From Leptospira weilii serovar Ranarum str. ICFT (GTDB lineage: Bacteria > Spirochaetota > Leptospiria > Leptospirales > Leptospiraceae), in assembly GCF_000332415.1 (NCBI RefSeq), contig NZ_AOHC02000057.1, positions 1 to 18,791 of the forward strand: DNA of 18,791 nt. Direction: 5' to 3'. Under the pieces are notes generated by a model that saw only the letters and a program-made list of their open reading frames with translations, made no database searches and was not told where the DNA came from. This document shows, piece after piece, positions 1 to 12,387 of this stretch. Position numbers and translations under genes: made by a program. Each line of letters begins with the position of its first letter. Position 1 is the first letter of the stretch.

Positions 1-1516
1 ACACCTAGTATCGACAAAGATGGATCGTAAAGGATAACGTCCTTTTGGACCGCGGATGGATTTTATCGTTTGAAGGATACGAATTGGTACGGTTATATCT
101 CCAGAAACTCAAAGGATAACTATAACCACACGTTAGACACTTCGATGGAGGATTGGGTTAAGACCGTAGCCACTCCCGGAAACATCAGCGTTCAAACTTC
201 CATAGCTTGGAACTTGGGAAACGATCGTTACTTCATTCATTCGAAAGGCTCGAAGAAAAATACCACACCGATCTACTACAATCCCGAAAGCGGACATCTC
301 GCCGAATACGATCCCGTGAGCGGATCTCTCTATTGTATGTATTCCAACGTAAATAGTTATCAATGGAATTTGGGTCAAATGGGGATTGTGTAGCGACGCG
401 CCTATCAGTAAGAACAATCCCGCTTATTGGAACGTTTCTCTGGAAACCGACGAGGGAGGAATAATCACGGATTACAAGGGGAATGCCCTAAGAGTTACCA
501 GGTATGGATCCAATTGGGGTGTTGCCTATGCGGCTAAACCCTCTTTTTTGAAAAACGATACTACCAACAGTCCTACTTCTCTGTTTACCGTTAATAAGGA
601 TTTGCTGAATTGGGTACGTTACACAGCCGGGAATCTTGGAAAAACGGAGCAGTATTGTCCGGCCGGAAATAAGGAAAATGGAATATACAAAAGATCTAAA
701 AGAAGCCTACCGCCCGACTTTCAATTGAGTGAGGCTTGGATTCGAAGACTTTATGACATAGCGCATTCAGCTGCATCAGCGAGCCAGCTACATGGAATCT
801 GCGGCGTTTGTCTGCTTCATAGTTTCCAGATGTTGGCGGAGATTCAGGAGTATCATTCTCAAGGACCTCTTCAGAGTGGCGGTTATTTTTTTGATACGGC
901 TCCGAATACGGATCCTTTTATCTCGTTTGGACAACGTTATCCGTTATTGGACATGTTGCTGACAGACGTTCCTAGAGTGTATCGTATCGACGGTAATACG
1001 GCCAGACTGTTAGGATTAGCATCCGCTAGGACTGTATTGCCTCAGTACGACTGGATTCCTTCTAGTGAATCCCTCACTCGGTCCGAGATACAATCTCACA
1101 TTCGCTCGCTCATAAATTCTCCGCCCGGGAGCGTTTGGTTGGGGATATTGGGGCGGGAGCGTCCGGATGGAAGTATGACGGGGCATTCCGTTCCCATTCT
1201 TAGGACCTCTCAGGGGTTAGTGGTAATTCCAACGGCCTTGCTTTCGATGCCACTGGACTATTTCAGACAAACTTTAACCCCGACCACCGATCCGCTCGAG
1301 GTAATCAATAGACTGGAAACACCGGATAGGACTCTGACAGTATTTATAACTATACAGTTAGGGCAGGTTTATCACAATACTTTTGACTTCATAATCGCTA
1401 ACAGAAATTGCACCGGAGAAGGAGAGGACAGAAGAGGTACGGGAGGATATCCAACGAGCGCATCGGTAAATCAGTGTTCGAGGGGGGATAGGTGCGCATT
1501 GCCACTGCCGTTTTAA
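1..1516 (+). pseudogene. Broken DUF1561 (PF07598) virulence-modifying protein gene, 5' end outside window
   Basis: This is the 3' part of a Leptospira DUF1561-family gene. The family is known in pathogenic leptospires as secreted proteins with N-terminal ricin-B-like lectin repeats and a C-terminal toxin domain. The first part (to 393) has Trp-rich lectin-like sequence ending in QWN. The second (386-1516) has the C-terminal domain, with a Cys-rich [12 protein letters not shown] segment and a [10 protein letters not shown] tail. Reading frame 1 meets a TAA at 28-30, continues open, then stops at TAG 391-393, while the homologous continuation is in frame 2. Removing one T from the run at 368-370 restores a lectin-like [12 protein letters not shown] and joins the halves, so a one-base insertion is the likely lesion. 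A sequencing error could explain the frameshift, but not easily both lesions. The C-terminal half could still start from TTG at 386, but no ribosome site supports that. Family assignment is from remembered sequence character, not a search. Confidence 0.8.
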
Positions 1517-2105
1517 TTCGCGATTTAGAATGAAACTATCTTCGACAAACATCGCCGAGGTTCGAGACTTTACCGGGATTCTCAACATCTTTTGAATCAA
1601 CGTAAGTCTAACAAAGCTCACGATCATAAATTTTGAAATCGTCTCATCTATATTTGATAAAAAGGAAAATATAGATGAGACGAAAGAAGATTTCGGAAGG
1701 AAACGATTCGTGAAAATTTCAGGTGCAGTTTTCCCGGATACGGCTTTCCGGCAGTTTACGTCCTTTAATGATAATCATAGCGACTTCTCGCAAAATGAGC
1801 GAGGTTCCTTTTTCTAGGATTCGATCAGGGCAACTCTTCGACTCTATGCCCGAAAATGTTTTGAATCGTAAGTTAGCTCAATAGGGTCTTATGTAAAAAA
1901 AAAATAGCGGAGGGGCTTGACACAAGACACATACGAGAGAATGAGATCGAGTTAAACGAATGCTCCGGACGAGGTTGGGAATTTTCGTCTCAACACAATA
2001 AAATCTGAATATTCAAAAAGAAAAAGCCGAAAGAAAAGTCGAAAAAATAATTTCTTGTTATTTGAGTTCATAAGAATATCTAATTTTTTGAATATGAATA
2101 CAATT
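1517..2105. other. Gene-free spacer after the DUF1561 relic
   Basis: No convincing coding region is seen on either strand. The spacer holds a perfect 17-bp inverted repeat (1639-1683). It also holds a weak stem CTCGC/GCGAG (1787-1791 with 1799-1803) followed by a T-rich stretch that could end rightward transcription, a run of ten A (1895-1904), and a lone TTGACA (1917-1922) with no good -10 box at the right distance. Confidence 0.6.
1639..1683. repeat. Perfect 17-bp inverted repeat with 11-base loop
   Basis: The left arm 1639-1655 and right arm 1667-1683 (AAATATAGATGAGACGA) are exact reverse complements around an 11-base loop. Neither side is followed by a clear T tract, so it is not a textbook Rho-independent terminator. 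It lies about 120 bp after the stop of the DUF1561 relic. It may be a processing or termination hairpin, or the remains of a small palindromic element. Confidence 0.75.
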
Positions 2106-2144
2106 CAAAATCGCAATCGAAGGAAAACCGTTTCTTCGATTGCG
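2106..2144 (-). terminator. Rho-independent terminator of the leftward block
   Basis: The arms 2112-2122 and 2134-2144 (CTTCGATTGCG) form a perfect 11-bp stem with an 11-base loop. On the minus strand the stem is followed by ATTTTG. It lies 12 bp after the stop codon of the 62-aa KOW-like gene, where a terminator for the leftward genes is expected. The T tract is short. Confidence 0.7.
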
Positions 2145-2156
2145 GCGAAAACAACG

Positions 2157-2345
2157 TTAAACGAGAACTACGTCGGCAGGCGTAAGAGATTCGATGTTGT
2201 GAGTGAAACCTTCTTTATCGTGAAAAAGAACGGTCAGCTTATCGTTTTCGAAAGAAATTACTTCAACAATCGAATTGGTGTGAACAAAAATCCCGTTGTG
2301 AAGAAAAGTACGTTTTATGATTTTAACTTTGTCGCCCGGTTTCAT
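2157..2345 (-). CDS. Small SH3/KOW-like protein, 62 aa
   Basis: A short beta-rich protein beginning MKPGDKVKIIKRTF, then a hydrophobic/charged pattern ending in SLTPADVVLV. The KPGDKVKII opening is typical of small SH3-like barrels of the KOW type, but no specific family is recognised. The ATG at 2345 has a good ribosome site (AAAGAGGC, about 5 bases upstream). The gene overlaps by ATGA a short relic reading EGKDFYLNKEAE-stop, almost identical to the C-terminus of the IscU-pentapeptide protein encoded at 3593-4384. A truncated second copy of its own start lies at 3519-3596. The pair was therefore once a translationally coupled two-gene unit that has been duplicated in part. A terminator follows at once. 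A longer ORF on the opposite strand (2055-2366) is regarded as a shadow. Confidence 0.7.
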   Translation of the reverse strand: MKPGDKVKIIKRTFLHNGIFVHTNSIVEVISFENDKLTVLFHDKEGFTHNIESLTPADVVLV

Positions 2346-2380
2346 TCTGCCTCTTTGTTTAAATAAAAATCTTTTCCTTC
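2312..2380. repeat. 69-bp direct repeat, copy A (junction of pentapeptide relic and KOW gene)
   Basis: This segment matches 3563-3631 over 69 bases with 5 differences. On the minus strand it carries the last 12 codons of an IscU-pentapeptide-type gene (EGKDFYLNKEAE-stop), the ATGA overlap, and the first 11 codons of the KOW-like gene. Upstream of the repeat the minus-strand frame stays open for about a dozen more codons, with weak resemblance to the same protein tail, and then degenerates. Confidence 0.85.
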
Positions 2381-2488
2381 ATGAAGAAGAGTAAATAAAA
2401 GCTTAAATATTAGCGGTTTATTTATGATTCAAAACCCATCGAAAAATTCGATTCAATTAAATAGAAACAGTATCGATCCGATATAATT

Positions 2489-3478
2489 TTACAATACAGG
2501 CTCTACCGTTAAGAGATTGGGATTTTCATCGTCGGAAATAATTTTAAATGTAGCGCTTCTCGCAGTTTTTTTCCAATCGTCAAGAGTTTGTTTAAGCTTC
2601 GTTTTTTGGCCCCACGGCTGTTTCATGGAATTGGTTTCCCCTATAATGTGATAGTTGATATATACGGGAGTATTGAAAACATCGGCAAACTCAATCAGAT
2701 AAATTACGTGTTTCTCGGAAGAGCTTTCTCTGTCGATTGCACTTTTTAAAATTTGCCCCGTTAGAGTAAAACCGGTTTTTATATCGTGCGGAAGAAATGA
2801 GGAATCGCCTTCATCCTTTTGTGTGCTGGCAAAATTTCGAACTTTTGTTTTTATCCAAATAAAACTCGCAATCCAGAATAACGCTACGGAAAATAAAATG
2901 AAAAATAGGAAGGGTGAAATAGCAGAAAGAAACGGAAGAAAATCGCCAAGATTGGGACCATGACTTAACGAAACAAAAGTTCCACCTAATGGCAACCGGG
3001 TATAAGCATACGTTTTCAGAATTATACAAACTCCCGAAAATGAAAAAGACAGAGCAGCTAAGGTTATTATAATCCGACCTATAAGCGACACTATATTTTG
3101 GTCATCGATTTTGCGGAGTACGCCGGAAGGATCTTTAAGTAATATTAATTTTTTATAAAGTTTATTAAAGTAAGCCGAAGGATGGGGTGAATATATTTCG
3201 GGAGCGAACAATATTTTTTTATCCGAATCATTCTCTGCATATACTAAAGCGCCTTCATGTAGCCTATCACCAATAAAAATATAAAAACCGAGATTTCCTT
3301 TTTCTATAAAATACATTGTCTTACAGTGACTTGCGATCATCACTATAAAAACAAAAACAGGAATTATGAGAAAAATTGGAATCAAGAGATTTTCTCCGGA
3401 AGTAAGCCAATGATACAATACTGCCGGCCCATTTTCCTGAAACAGCGCTTTCGTTATAATTTCAAATGTTAGGAACAA
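2489..3478 (-). CDS. Membrane protein of unknown function, about 329 aa
   Basis: Not recognised. Three hydrophobic segments are visible at about residues 31-50, 130-155 and 183-209. A soluble stretch of about 80 residues lies between the first two, and a soluble C-terminal domain of about 120 residues (from about 210) ends in DENPNLLTVEPVL. There is no signal peptidase site or lipobox. The start is uncertain: TTG at 3478 has no clear ribosome site, upstream codons remain open, and the next Met is residue 47 inside the first membrane segment. The gene is more AT-rich by eye than rho and rpmE nearby and lies exactly between the two 69-bp direct repeats, so it appears to have been inserted between the IscU-pentapeptide and KOW-like genes. 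The C-terminal domain may be a cytoplasmic or periplasmic beta domain, but the topology is not certain. Confidence 0.65.
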   Translation of the reverse strand: MFLTFEIITKALFQENGPAVLYHWLTSGENLLIPIFLIIPVFVFIVMIASHCKTMYFIEKGNLGFYIFIGDRLHEGALVYAENDSDKKILFAPEIYSPHPSAYFNKLYKKLILLKDPSGVLRKIDDQNIVSLIGRIIITLAALSFSFSGVCIILKTYAYTRLPLGGTFVSLSHGPNLGDFLPFLSAISPFLFFILFSVALFWIASFIWIKTKVRNFASTQKDEGDSSFLPHDIKTGFTLTGQILKSAIDRESSSEKHVIYLIEFADVFNTPVYINYHIIGETNSMKQPWGQKTKLKQTLDDWKKTARSATFKIISDDENPNLLTVEPVL

Positions 3479-3518
3479 ATAAATAACTGGAAAAAAAAGC
3501 GCTTTTGAAAAAACAAAC

Positions 3519-3592
3519 TTAGATTCGTTGCGTGAAGAACTTTCTAAAAATATAACCAGGAGGTTTTATGATTTTAACCTTGTCCCCCGGTT

Positions 3593-3596
<4 letters not shown>
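3519..3596 (-). pseudogene. Truncated copy of the KOW-like gene (first 11 codons)
   Basis: The minus strand starts MKPGDKVKIIK exactly like the gene at 2157-2345, overlapping the upstream stop by ATGA. It then runs into unrelated sequence and stops after 25 codons (TAA at 3519-3521). This is the original downstream neighbour of the IscU-pentapeptide gene, cut off where the membrane-protein segment joins. The two start segments differ only at third codon positions (GGC/GGG, AAA/AAG). Confidence 0.8.
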
Positions 3597-4384
<788 letters not shown>

Positions 4385-4442
4385 GAATTTTCTCCTGCCC
4401 GGTGTTTAGACGGCATAAAAAAGAAGAAGAGTCCGCAAACTC

Positions 4443-4661
<219 letters not shown>

Positions 4662-4666
4662 CGCGT

Positions 4667-6127
<1,461 letters not shown>

Positions 6128-6148
6128 ATTAGGAGCTACTTGAGTTTA

Positions 6149-6193
<45 letters not shown>

Positions 6194-6233
6194 TCAGAGT
6201 GGAGAAGAGATCGGTTAGATCGGCTCTAATCAT

Positions 6234-6263
6234 GAGATAACGGATGCAAGCGGGGGTTGTCAA
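6234..6263 (-). promoter_or_regulatory. Candidate sigma-70 promoter for rho
   Basis: On the minus strand a perfect TTGACA (6258-6263) is followed after 18 bases by TATCTC (6234-6239), a moderate -10. It sits just after the stop of the PAS/Fis gene and would give a leader of about 100 bases before the rho ATG. This is inferred from sequence only. Confidence 0.4.
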
Positions 6264-6272
6264 CGAAATTAT

Positions 6273-7475
<1,203 letters not shown>

Positions 7476-7663
7476 GTAGAACGTTTTTTTCCAAATGCCG
7501 ATTTTACGTCAGAATACTTTTATTTTCCGGTCCTCAAGAAAATTCTTCTCTTTTTTGGCGCGTGACAACGTTAAAACGCAAGGGAGGAGTCGGGTAAAAA
7601 GTGATACGACTTTTTTGGAGTAATCTGTTATCCTACCGAACACTTTAGACAAAACGACTTTTT

Positions 7664-10600
7664 ATGATTTTTAAACCGACAGATTTCCGTAAAGAAACAA
7701 TTCCCAAATATTATACACACTACTTGGAAAGATTACAGAACTACGACTTTGAAGGGGCGATGAATCTCCTGGAAGAAATTTTCAAAGACGAGCGAAATCA
7801 AAAGAAAAAGGAAAACCCGCACGAAAAGCGCGGAGAAAAGGATCGTAGTCTTTATGAATCGTTTCAAGAAATGATTCGGCAGTTTCATTTTGCGGAGTCG
7901 TTGACCGACAGAGTCGATCGGATCTTGAAATTATTGGAAGAAAGTCTAACGGGGGAAAATCTACGATCTCATCGATTCAAACCGTTCAACGGATTTCTTT
8001 TTAAAATGTCCGATGATGAATTTTGTAGTGCGTCTTTGGATTCGATTCATTTCGATTCGGAAAGCGGAAAAACTTCCCGTGTGTTCGGACTCAATCACGA
8101 AATCATCCGAGACGCCGATTCGTATCCTTCCGGAGAAAGTGCGGAAGACGAAGAAGAAACAAACTCCGACGTTTATGATTTTATTTACGCCCTGGAAGAA
8201 GGGGAATATTCGATTTCCTATTTGGGAGAAACGATCGAAGGAAAAGATCTTCACGTTCATATCAAACTTCTTCTTTTTGCAAAGATGATCCGTGAAATTT
8301 TCAAGGAACTTTTGTTAAACGAACGGTTTGCGAAATTCCCGAAAACGTTTCCGTTTTACGCGCTCATCAACTCGGAAGATTGTTACGATTATACACAGGA
8401 AAAGTTTCTTCTCGAAATTTTTCCTCCGCTCGAATTAGAATCGTTTCGGGAAAATCCGCATTTCACGTTGTATGAAACATCATCGCATGTTGAAAATTAT
8501 TTTTCCGTAATCGAGGATTTTTTATTTTTTGTCGAATTTTTAAACCGACCGAATTCGAAGGAATTTCAGAACCTGCTTGGGATCGCGGATTCAAATCCGA
8601 AATTGAAAACCTTTTTGGAACGAGCCGCCCTTGATTCACTCCGTTCGAACAACGACGAAGATTTCTCCGATTCGGAATTTGAGGAGGATTTAGACGACGA
8701 GAAATTTTCGGACGATAATAAATCACTTAATAAAAAGATAAAGTCTTTTACTCCTCAGGAGTTCGTATCCTTCTTTTGGAAACTGGCGGAGAAAAATCCG
8801 TCCCATTTGGAAACCACACTGAACGTTCAAAATGAGTTTTTTTTACTTCCCCCTCCCGAGCCGACGGATTTATACGAGGACGCAATTCCAAACATTCAAA
8901 ATTTCTCATATAACTTGTTACAATCCTTTCTGGAAATTCCGGATAACCGCAGGGAAAAATTTCGTCCCACGTTTGAAAACGCGCTGGATCGAATGAAAAC
9001 CCTTCCACATCCCGCGTTTAAAATTTGCGCCATGGAAATCGAAACCCGTCTGAAATCGAATGTGTTCGAGGATGAAAACCCTCTCTATTTAAATCCTCCG
9101 GAAGAATTGATCGATCTCATGATAGAACTGATTCGTTGTATGCCCGAAGAGTTCCCTTGGTTCGGAAAATCCTGGGATTTTATCTTCGAAGACCGGCTTC
9201 TTCCCTTGGGAAAAAAAGCCAAAAGGGCGGTTCCTGCCGTGATCGAAGTGATGGAAAGATACGACTACGAGGACGCGACCCGCAATCTGGCTCCGGTTTT
9301 GTACGAGATCGGTTGTGAAGACATTCCTCCTCTCGTTCACGAGCTGCACAAAGAAAACGAATTTTACATGGAAGAATTTTACGACCGATGGTCCGGACAA
9401 GCTCCCGCGATTCGTTGGTCTCATTTTTCGGATCGATTTCAACATTTCCCGGAAGACTTTGCGCGTTCGCAGACCTGGGAGGATCTTCTTTACGACAGCG
9501 AACCCGGATTTTTGTTATATTATGAAAACATTAAAAAGGAAACTCGTATCTTTCCTTTGCTTTTGACGGCGTTAAAAAACGATCCGAAGGACGTTTTAAA
9601 ACGATTCGCACTTTTTTATTCCGATAAAATCGGAAAGGCGGCAAAAAAAAATCGGGAACAATTTTTTCAAATCGTCTCCGATATGACGGAGTTGCTGAAT
9701 CTTCTCAAGCCGCATATGAAATTGAACCGGGAACAGAAATTCGCGCTGGAATGCGGTATTTCCGCAAAAGCGATCGAATCGTTTTTATACGAAAAACCGG
9801 ATACGTTGGATCTTTTGGATCGAACGTTATCCGAAATTCCTCAAAATCATTTATTATTCTTTTTGAAAGTGAATTTTTTGGAAAAGAAAAAAGGAATCAA
9901 ACGAGCCATGGAAGAGTTGAGGCTCGTTCTTCCGATTCTGTGGGAAGAGGATCTTGTCATGACAAAGGCGTTTTTTTTGTATCTGTTGTTTCCCGATCAA
10001 AATTGGGAGCGGATTTCCTTCGGAAAATTGTACACCTTTTACAAAAAAGCGCAAACGGCATTTCAAGATCGTTTTTTTGCGGACGGAAAGTTTGTCGCCG
10101 ATTTAAACTCTTTTAAAACGGACCTGTTTTCGGATATTTTAAAAAAGGAATATTCAAAAATTGAAATAGAACTCCAAAAAACGCGGATTCAAAATCAAAC
10201 GCAAGAATACGAAACTCTGGAAAAATTGGATTCTCTTCCCGAAAACGAATTGGTTTTCTTTTTAAAACCCGGAAACTTATCCCTCAATCTTTCGATCGCT
10301 TCCAAACTTCTTAAAAATTCCCAAAATTTTTCCAAGGAACTTTTACAACTTTTGGATTGGGAAACGGAAGTAACTTCCGTCTTTCCAATTCTAAAATTGT
10401 ATTATCAAAACCCGGTTTTAAAGGAAGAACTCTTTCAAAATCCGATTTTTCAAAAACACCTCGCATTCTTTATCAAGGAATACAAAGACGTTTCGCCCAA
10501 GGAACTCGCAAAATCCGTCTTTTCCAAACTTAAGGAAATTCAAAATTCTTCCGCAATCGTGGAAGCGGTTAAGGGTTTGGATCCGGGTACGATCGTACAT

Positions 10601-11098
10601 TGTTTTCTTTCCGTTTATTGGGCTTTTCAAAACGAAAATAAATTGAACGAGCTGGAATCGATTACGGATCAAATTCTAAAAAAATCGGATTTTAAAAAAC
10701 CGGAATACGTTTTGATCGCCGCGAATTTGGGAGTTTTGCAGACGGAAATCGGAGATTTAAACAAGGCGAAACAAACATTCGATTCCCTCTTTTCGATGGA
10801 CTGGAGCCGTTTCGATTATCAAAAGGACGAGACCTCGAGTTTTATGGAAAAAATCCTCGGAGGAGATTTGGACGAATCATATTCCAAAATCTTTAAGAAG
10901 TATTTCGCTCTCGCCAAGTTCAACGCCGCCTGTTTGTATTCGAGACTGGGGGACGCGGAAACGTGCGTTTCTTACTTGAAAGAAACGATCCGTCTCGACC
11001 CGGACGTTTACGACAAACAAAAGATCCTTTCCGAAAAGGATTTTTCATACGTTGTAAGCCGCGAGATATATCAGGAATTTCTAAACTCTTTGAACTAA
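7664..11098 (+). CDS. Large cytosolic protein with C-terminal TPR-like region, 1144 aa
   Basis: No enzyme motif is recognised. The chain is highly charged, without signal peptide or membrane segments. Two acidic tracts are visible, around residues 157-168 and 329-357 (Asp/Glu/Ser-rich). A helical stretch around 530-565 (KKAKRAVPAVIEVM...) resembles HEAT-type repeats. The C-terminal part (about 1010-1140) has TPR-like helix pairs, with LGVLQTEIGDLNKAKQTFDS and FNAACLYSRLGDAETCVSYL followed by KETIRLDPDV. This last part is like the closing TPR of bacterial TPR arrays. A scaffold or interaction role is inferred. The ATG at 7664 has no good Shine-Dalgarno sequence, and no better start follows soon. 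The stop is 8 bp before the propeller-like gene, so the two are almost certainly cotranscribed and may work together. Confidence 0.75.
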   Translation: MIFKPTDFRKETIPKYYTHYLERLQNYDFEGAMNLLEEIFKDERNQKKKENPHEKRGEKDRSLYESFQEMIRQFHFAESLTDRVDRILKLLEESLTGENLRSHRFKPFNGFLFKMSDDEFCSASLDSIHFDSESGKTSRVFGLNHEIIRDADSYPSGESAEDEEETNSDVYDFIYALEEGEYSISYLGETIEGKDLHVHIKLLLFAKMIREIFKELLLNERFAKFPKTFPFYALINSEDCYDYTQEKFLLEIFPPLELESFRENPHFTLYETSSHVENYFSVIEDFLFFVEFLNRPNSKEFQNLLGIADSNPKLKTFLERAALDSLRSNNDEDFSDSEFEEDLDDEKFSDDNKSLNKKIKSFTPQEFVSFFWKLAEKNPSHLETTLNVQNEFFLLPPPEPTDLYEDAIPNIQNFSYNLLQSFLEIPDNRREKFRPTFENALDRMKTLPHPAFKICAMEIETRLKSNVFEDENPLYLNPPEELIDLMIELIRCMPEEFPWFGKSWDFIFEDRLLPLGKKAKRAVPAVIEVMERYDYEDATRNLAPVLYEIGCEDIPPLVHELHKENEFYMEEFYDRWSGQAPAIRWSHFSDRFQHFPEDFARSQTWEDLLYDSEPGFLLYYENIKKETRIFPLLLTALKNDPKDVLKRFALFYSDKIGKAAKKNREQFFQIVSDMTELLNLLKPHMKLNREQKFALECGISAKAIESFLYEKPDTLDLLDRTLSEIPQNHLLFFLKVNFLEKKKGIKRAMEELRLVLPILWEEDLVMTKAFFLYLLFPDQNWERISFGKLYTFYKKAQTAFQDRFFADGKFVADLNSFKTDLFSDILKKEYSKIEIELQKTRIQNQTQEYETLEKLDSLPENELVFFLKPGNLSLNLSIASKLLKNSQNFSKELLQLLDWETEVTSVFPILKLYYQNPVLKEELFQNPIFQKHLAFFIKEYKDVSPKELAKSVFSKLKEIQNSSAIVEAVKGLDPGTIVHCFLSVYWAFQNENKLNELESITDQILKKSDFKKPEYVLIAANLGVLQTEIGDLNKAKQTFDSLFSMDWSRFDYQKDETSSFMEKILGGDLDESYSKIFKKYFALAKFNAACLYSRLGDAETCVSYLKETIRLDPDVYDKQKILSEKDFSYVVSREIYQEFLNSLN

Positions 11099-11106
11099 GG
11101 ACCAAT

Positions 11107-12126
11107 ATGCCGCGTTTTCATTTGGAACTTTTAAAAAGAATCGCCCTAAAAGGAGCCGATCGATTTGTCATCCACAAAGATCATGCGTTCGTATGCGACT
11201 TGTACGGAAAAACCGGGAAAATTCATATTATAAATCTTGAAAATCCGGAAGAACCGGATCTCGTCCGTTCCGTTCGGTTTCAAAACGCGATCGGAAACGT
11301 TTTTGTCCAAGACAACACGTTGTATGCAACCGAAAACAAAAGAGCGATCCACAAATTCGACCTGGGAGACGTTTCCGATCCTCAACTCGTCGATTCCTTC
11401 GTTTTGTTAGGTTACGATCTTTACGACATGGGGATGATCGGCGATTACGCGTTTCTTGCGATGAACCGGGAAGGAATCGGTATCGTTGATCTGAATTTGC
11501 CGGACGAAATCCAACCCGTTCAAAAACAAAAAATCGAAAATGGATCCGTGGAACGTCTGGTTCCGTTCGGTGAATACTTGTTATTTACGAACGGTTCAGA
11601 CCCGTTTTTATACTTCGTAAACGGCTCCCTAAATATCGTTGAAAAGAGGGAATTTGCGGATTTTAATCCTTCCAAAGTTTTTTGCGGCCGGGACGAAGTC
11701 GTTTTGTACGGTAAATTCAAAAAGGGAAAAAAGGAAATCAACGCAATTTCCATTTTGGACGCCACCTTTCAACCGTTAGGCGATCCCATCCGATTGGAAC
11801 GTTCTCCGAATCTTTGTTTTTTTCTCTCCGACGGTAACATTCTTTTGGGTTTCGATTATTCGTACGTTCTTTTGGATAAAACACAACGTTCGATCGTTCC
11901 TTTATTTGCGCAGTTCGAACAAAACGACTCGAAGGATTACGTTGAAATTTCTAACGATTCGAATCGAAACGTTTCGGACGAGAGTTACGATGAAAATACC
12001 AAACGTGTTCGTATGGATTCTTTGAAATGCGCCGTTAAACAAGGAAGCTTTTTTTTCGCAATCCACGGCGACGATTTTATTTCCTTTCGAATCGGCGACG
12101 ATTCCTTGTTTCAAAAGATTATTTAA
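11107..12126 (+). CDS. Beta-propeller-like (LVIVD-type) protein, 339 aa
   Basis: The sequence shows repeated blade-like units of about 40-50 residues: KDHAFVCDLYGKTGKIHIINLENPEEP, DNTLYATENKRAIHKFDLGDVSDPQ and GDYAFLAMNREGIGIVDLNLPDE. The pattern 'xxAFVA...GIxIVDLxxPxxP' is that of LVIVD-type propellers. Later blades are less regular, and the C-terminal part (about 270-310) has a polar insert. There is no signal peptide, so it is probably cytosolic, which is unusual since many LVIVD proteins are exported. The ATG at 11107 is chosen over an upstream in-frame start at 10963 because it has AAGGA 6 bases before it and the upstream extension would overlap the TPR gene by 136 bases. The function is unknown; the tight link to the TPR protein suggests a complex. 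Confidence 0.8.
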   Translation: MPRFHLELLKRIALKGADRFVIHKDHAFVCDLYGKTGKIHIINLENPEEPDLVRSVRFQNAIGNVFVQDNTLYATENKRAIHKFDLGDVSDPQLVDSFVLLGYDLYDMGMIGDYAFLAMNREGIGIVDLNLPDEIQPVQKQKIENGSVERLVPFGEYLLFTNGSDPFLYFVNGSLNIVEKREFADFNPSKVFCGRDEVVLYGKFKKGKKEINAISILDATFQPLGDPIRLERSPNLCFFLSDGNILLGFDYSYVLLDKTQRSIVPLFAQFEQNDSKDYVEISNDSNRNVSDESYDENTKRVRMDSLKCAVKQGSFFFAIHGDDFISFRIGDDSLFQKII

Positions 12127-12387
12127 ATTGAATACGATGATTAAGTTCCTACGATTTTATAAATTCTTTTACGTTCAAAATACGAAAGAAACGCAGGAAA
12201 AATTTTTTCCGCAAAAAGTTAGGTTATCTCAAGAAGCTTACACGCAAAGGGACGATGAGATTCGGTTGTCTTTAAACTCCAAAACGAAATCGAGCCATGT
12301 GGCGAAAATCGTAATGAAGCCCGAGCGGGAACCGCGAATGACGTGAGGGAACAAGGAATCGAAGTTATACGAAGGTCTAACATGGTA
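12127..12387. other. Spacer with left copy of the 81-bp repeat
   Basis: No credible gene. A 72-codon reading (12128-12346) consists largely of the translated repeat (TQRDDEIRLSLN...), has no ribosome site and is rejected. The spacer after the repeat leads into the antitoxin gene from its 3' side. Confidence 0.6.
12237..12317. repeat. 81-bp direct repeat, left copy
   Basis: It matches 13197-13277 with 78 of 81 bases identical, same orientation, 960 bases apart. It begins CTTACACGCAAAGGGACG and ends GTAATGA. Sequence on either side is unrelated between the copies. The two copies bracket the toxin-antitoxin pair. It resembles short repeats found between genes across Leptospira genomes, a recollection that was not checked. 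Confidence 0.9.

Noticed and set aside
1917..1945. TTGACA as a rightward promoter
   Set aside because: No acceptable -10 box at 16-18 bases, and no gene downstream on that strand.
2055..2366. Rightward 103-codon reading over the KOW-like gene
   Set aside because: It begins at TTG without a ribosome site and covers the minus-strand KOW-like gene and its terminator. The minus-strand reading has a good ribosome site and a partial paralogous copy.
10963..11106. 48-codon upstream extension of the propeller-like gene
   Set aside because: It would overlap the TPR gene by 136 bases; the ATG at 11107 has a good ribosome site.
12128..12346. 72-codon reading containing the 81-bp repeat
   Set aside because: No ribosome site, and the content is mostly the translated repeat, which also appears in another, equally unsupported reading at 13073.
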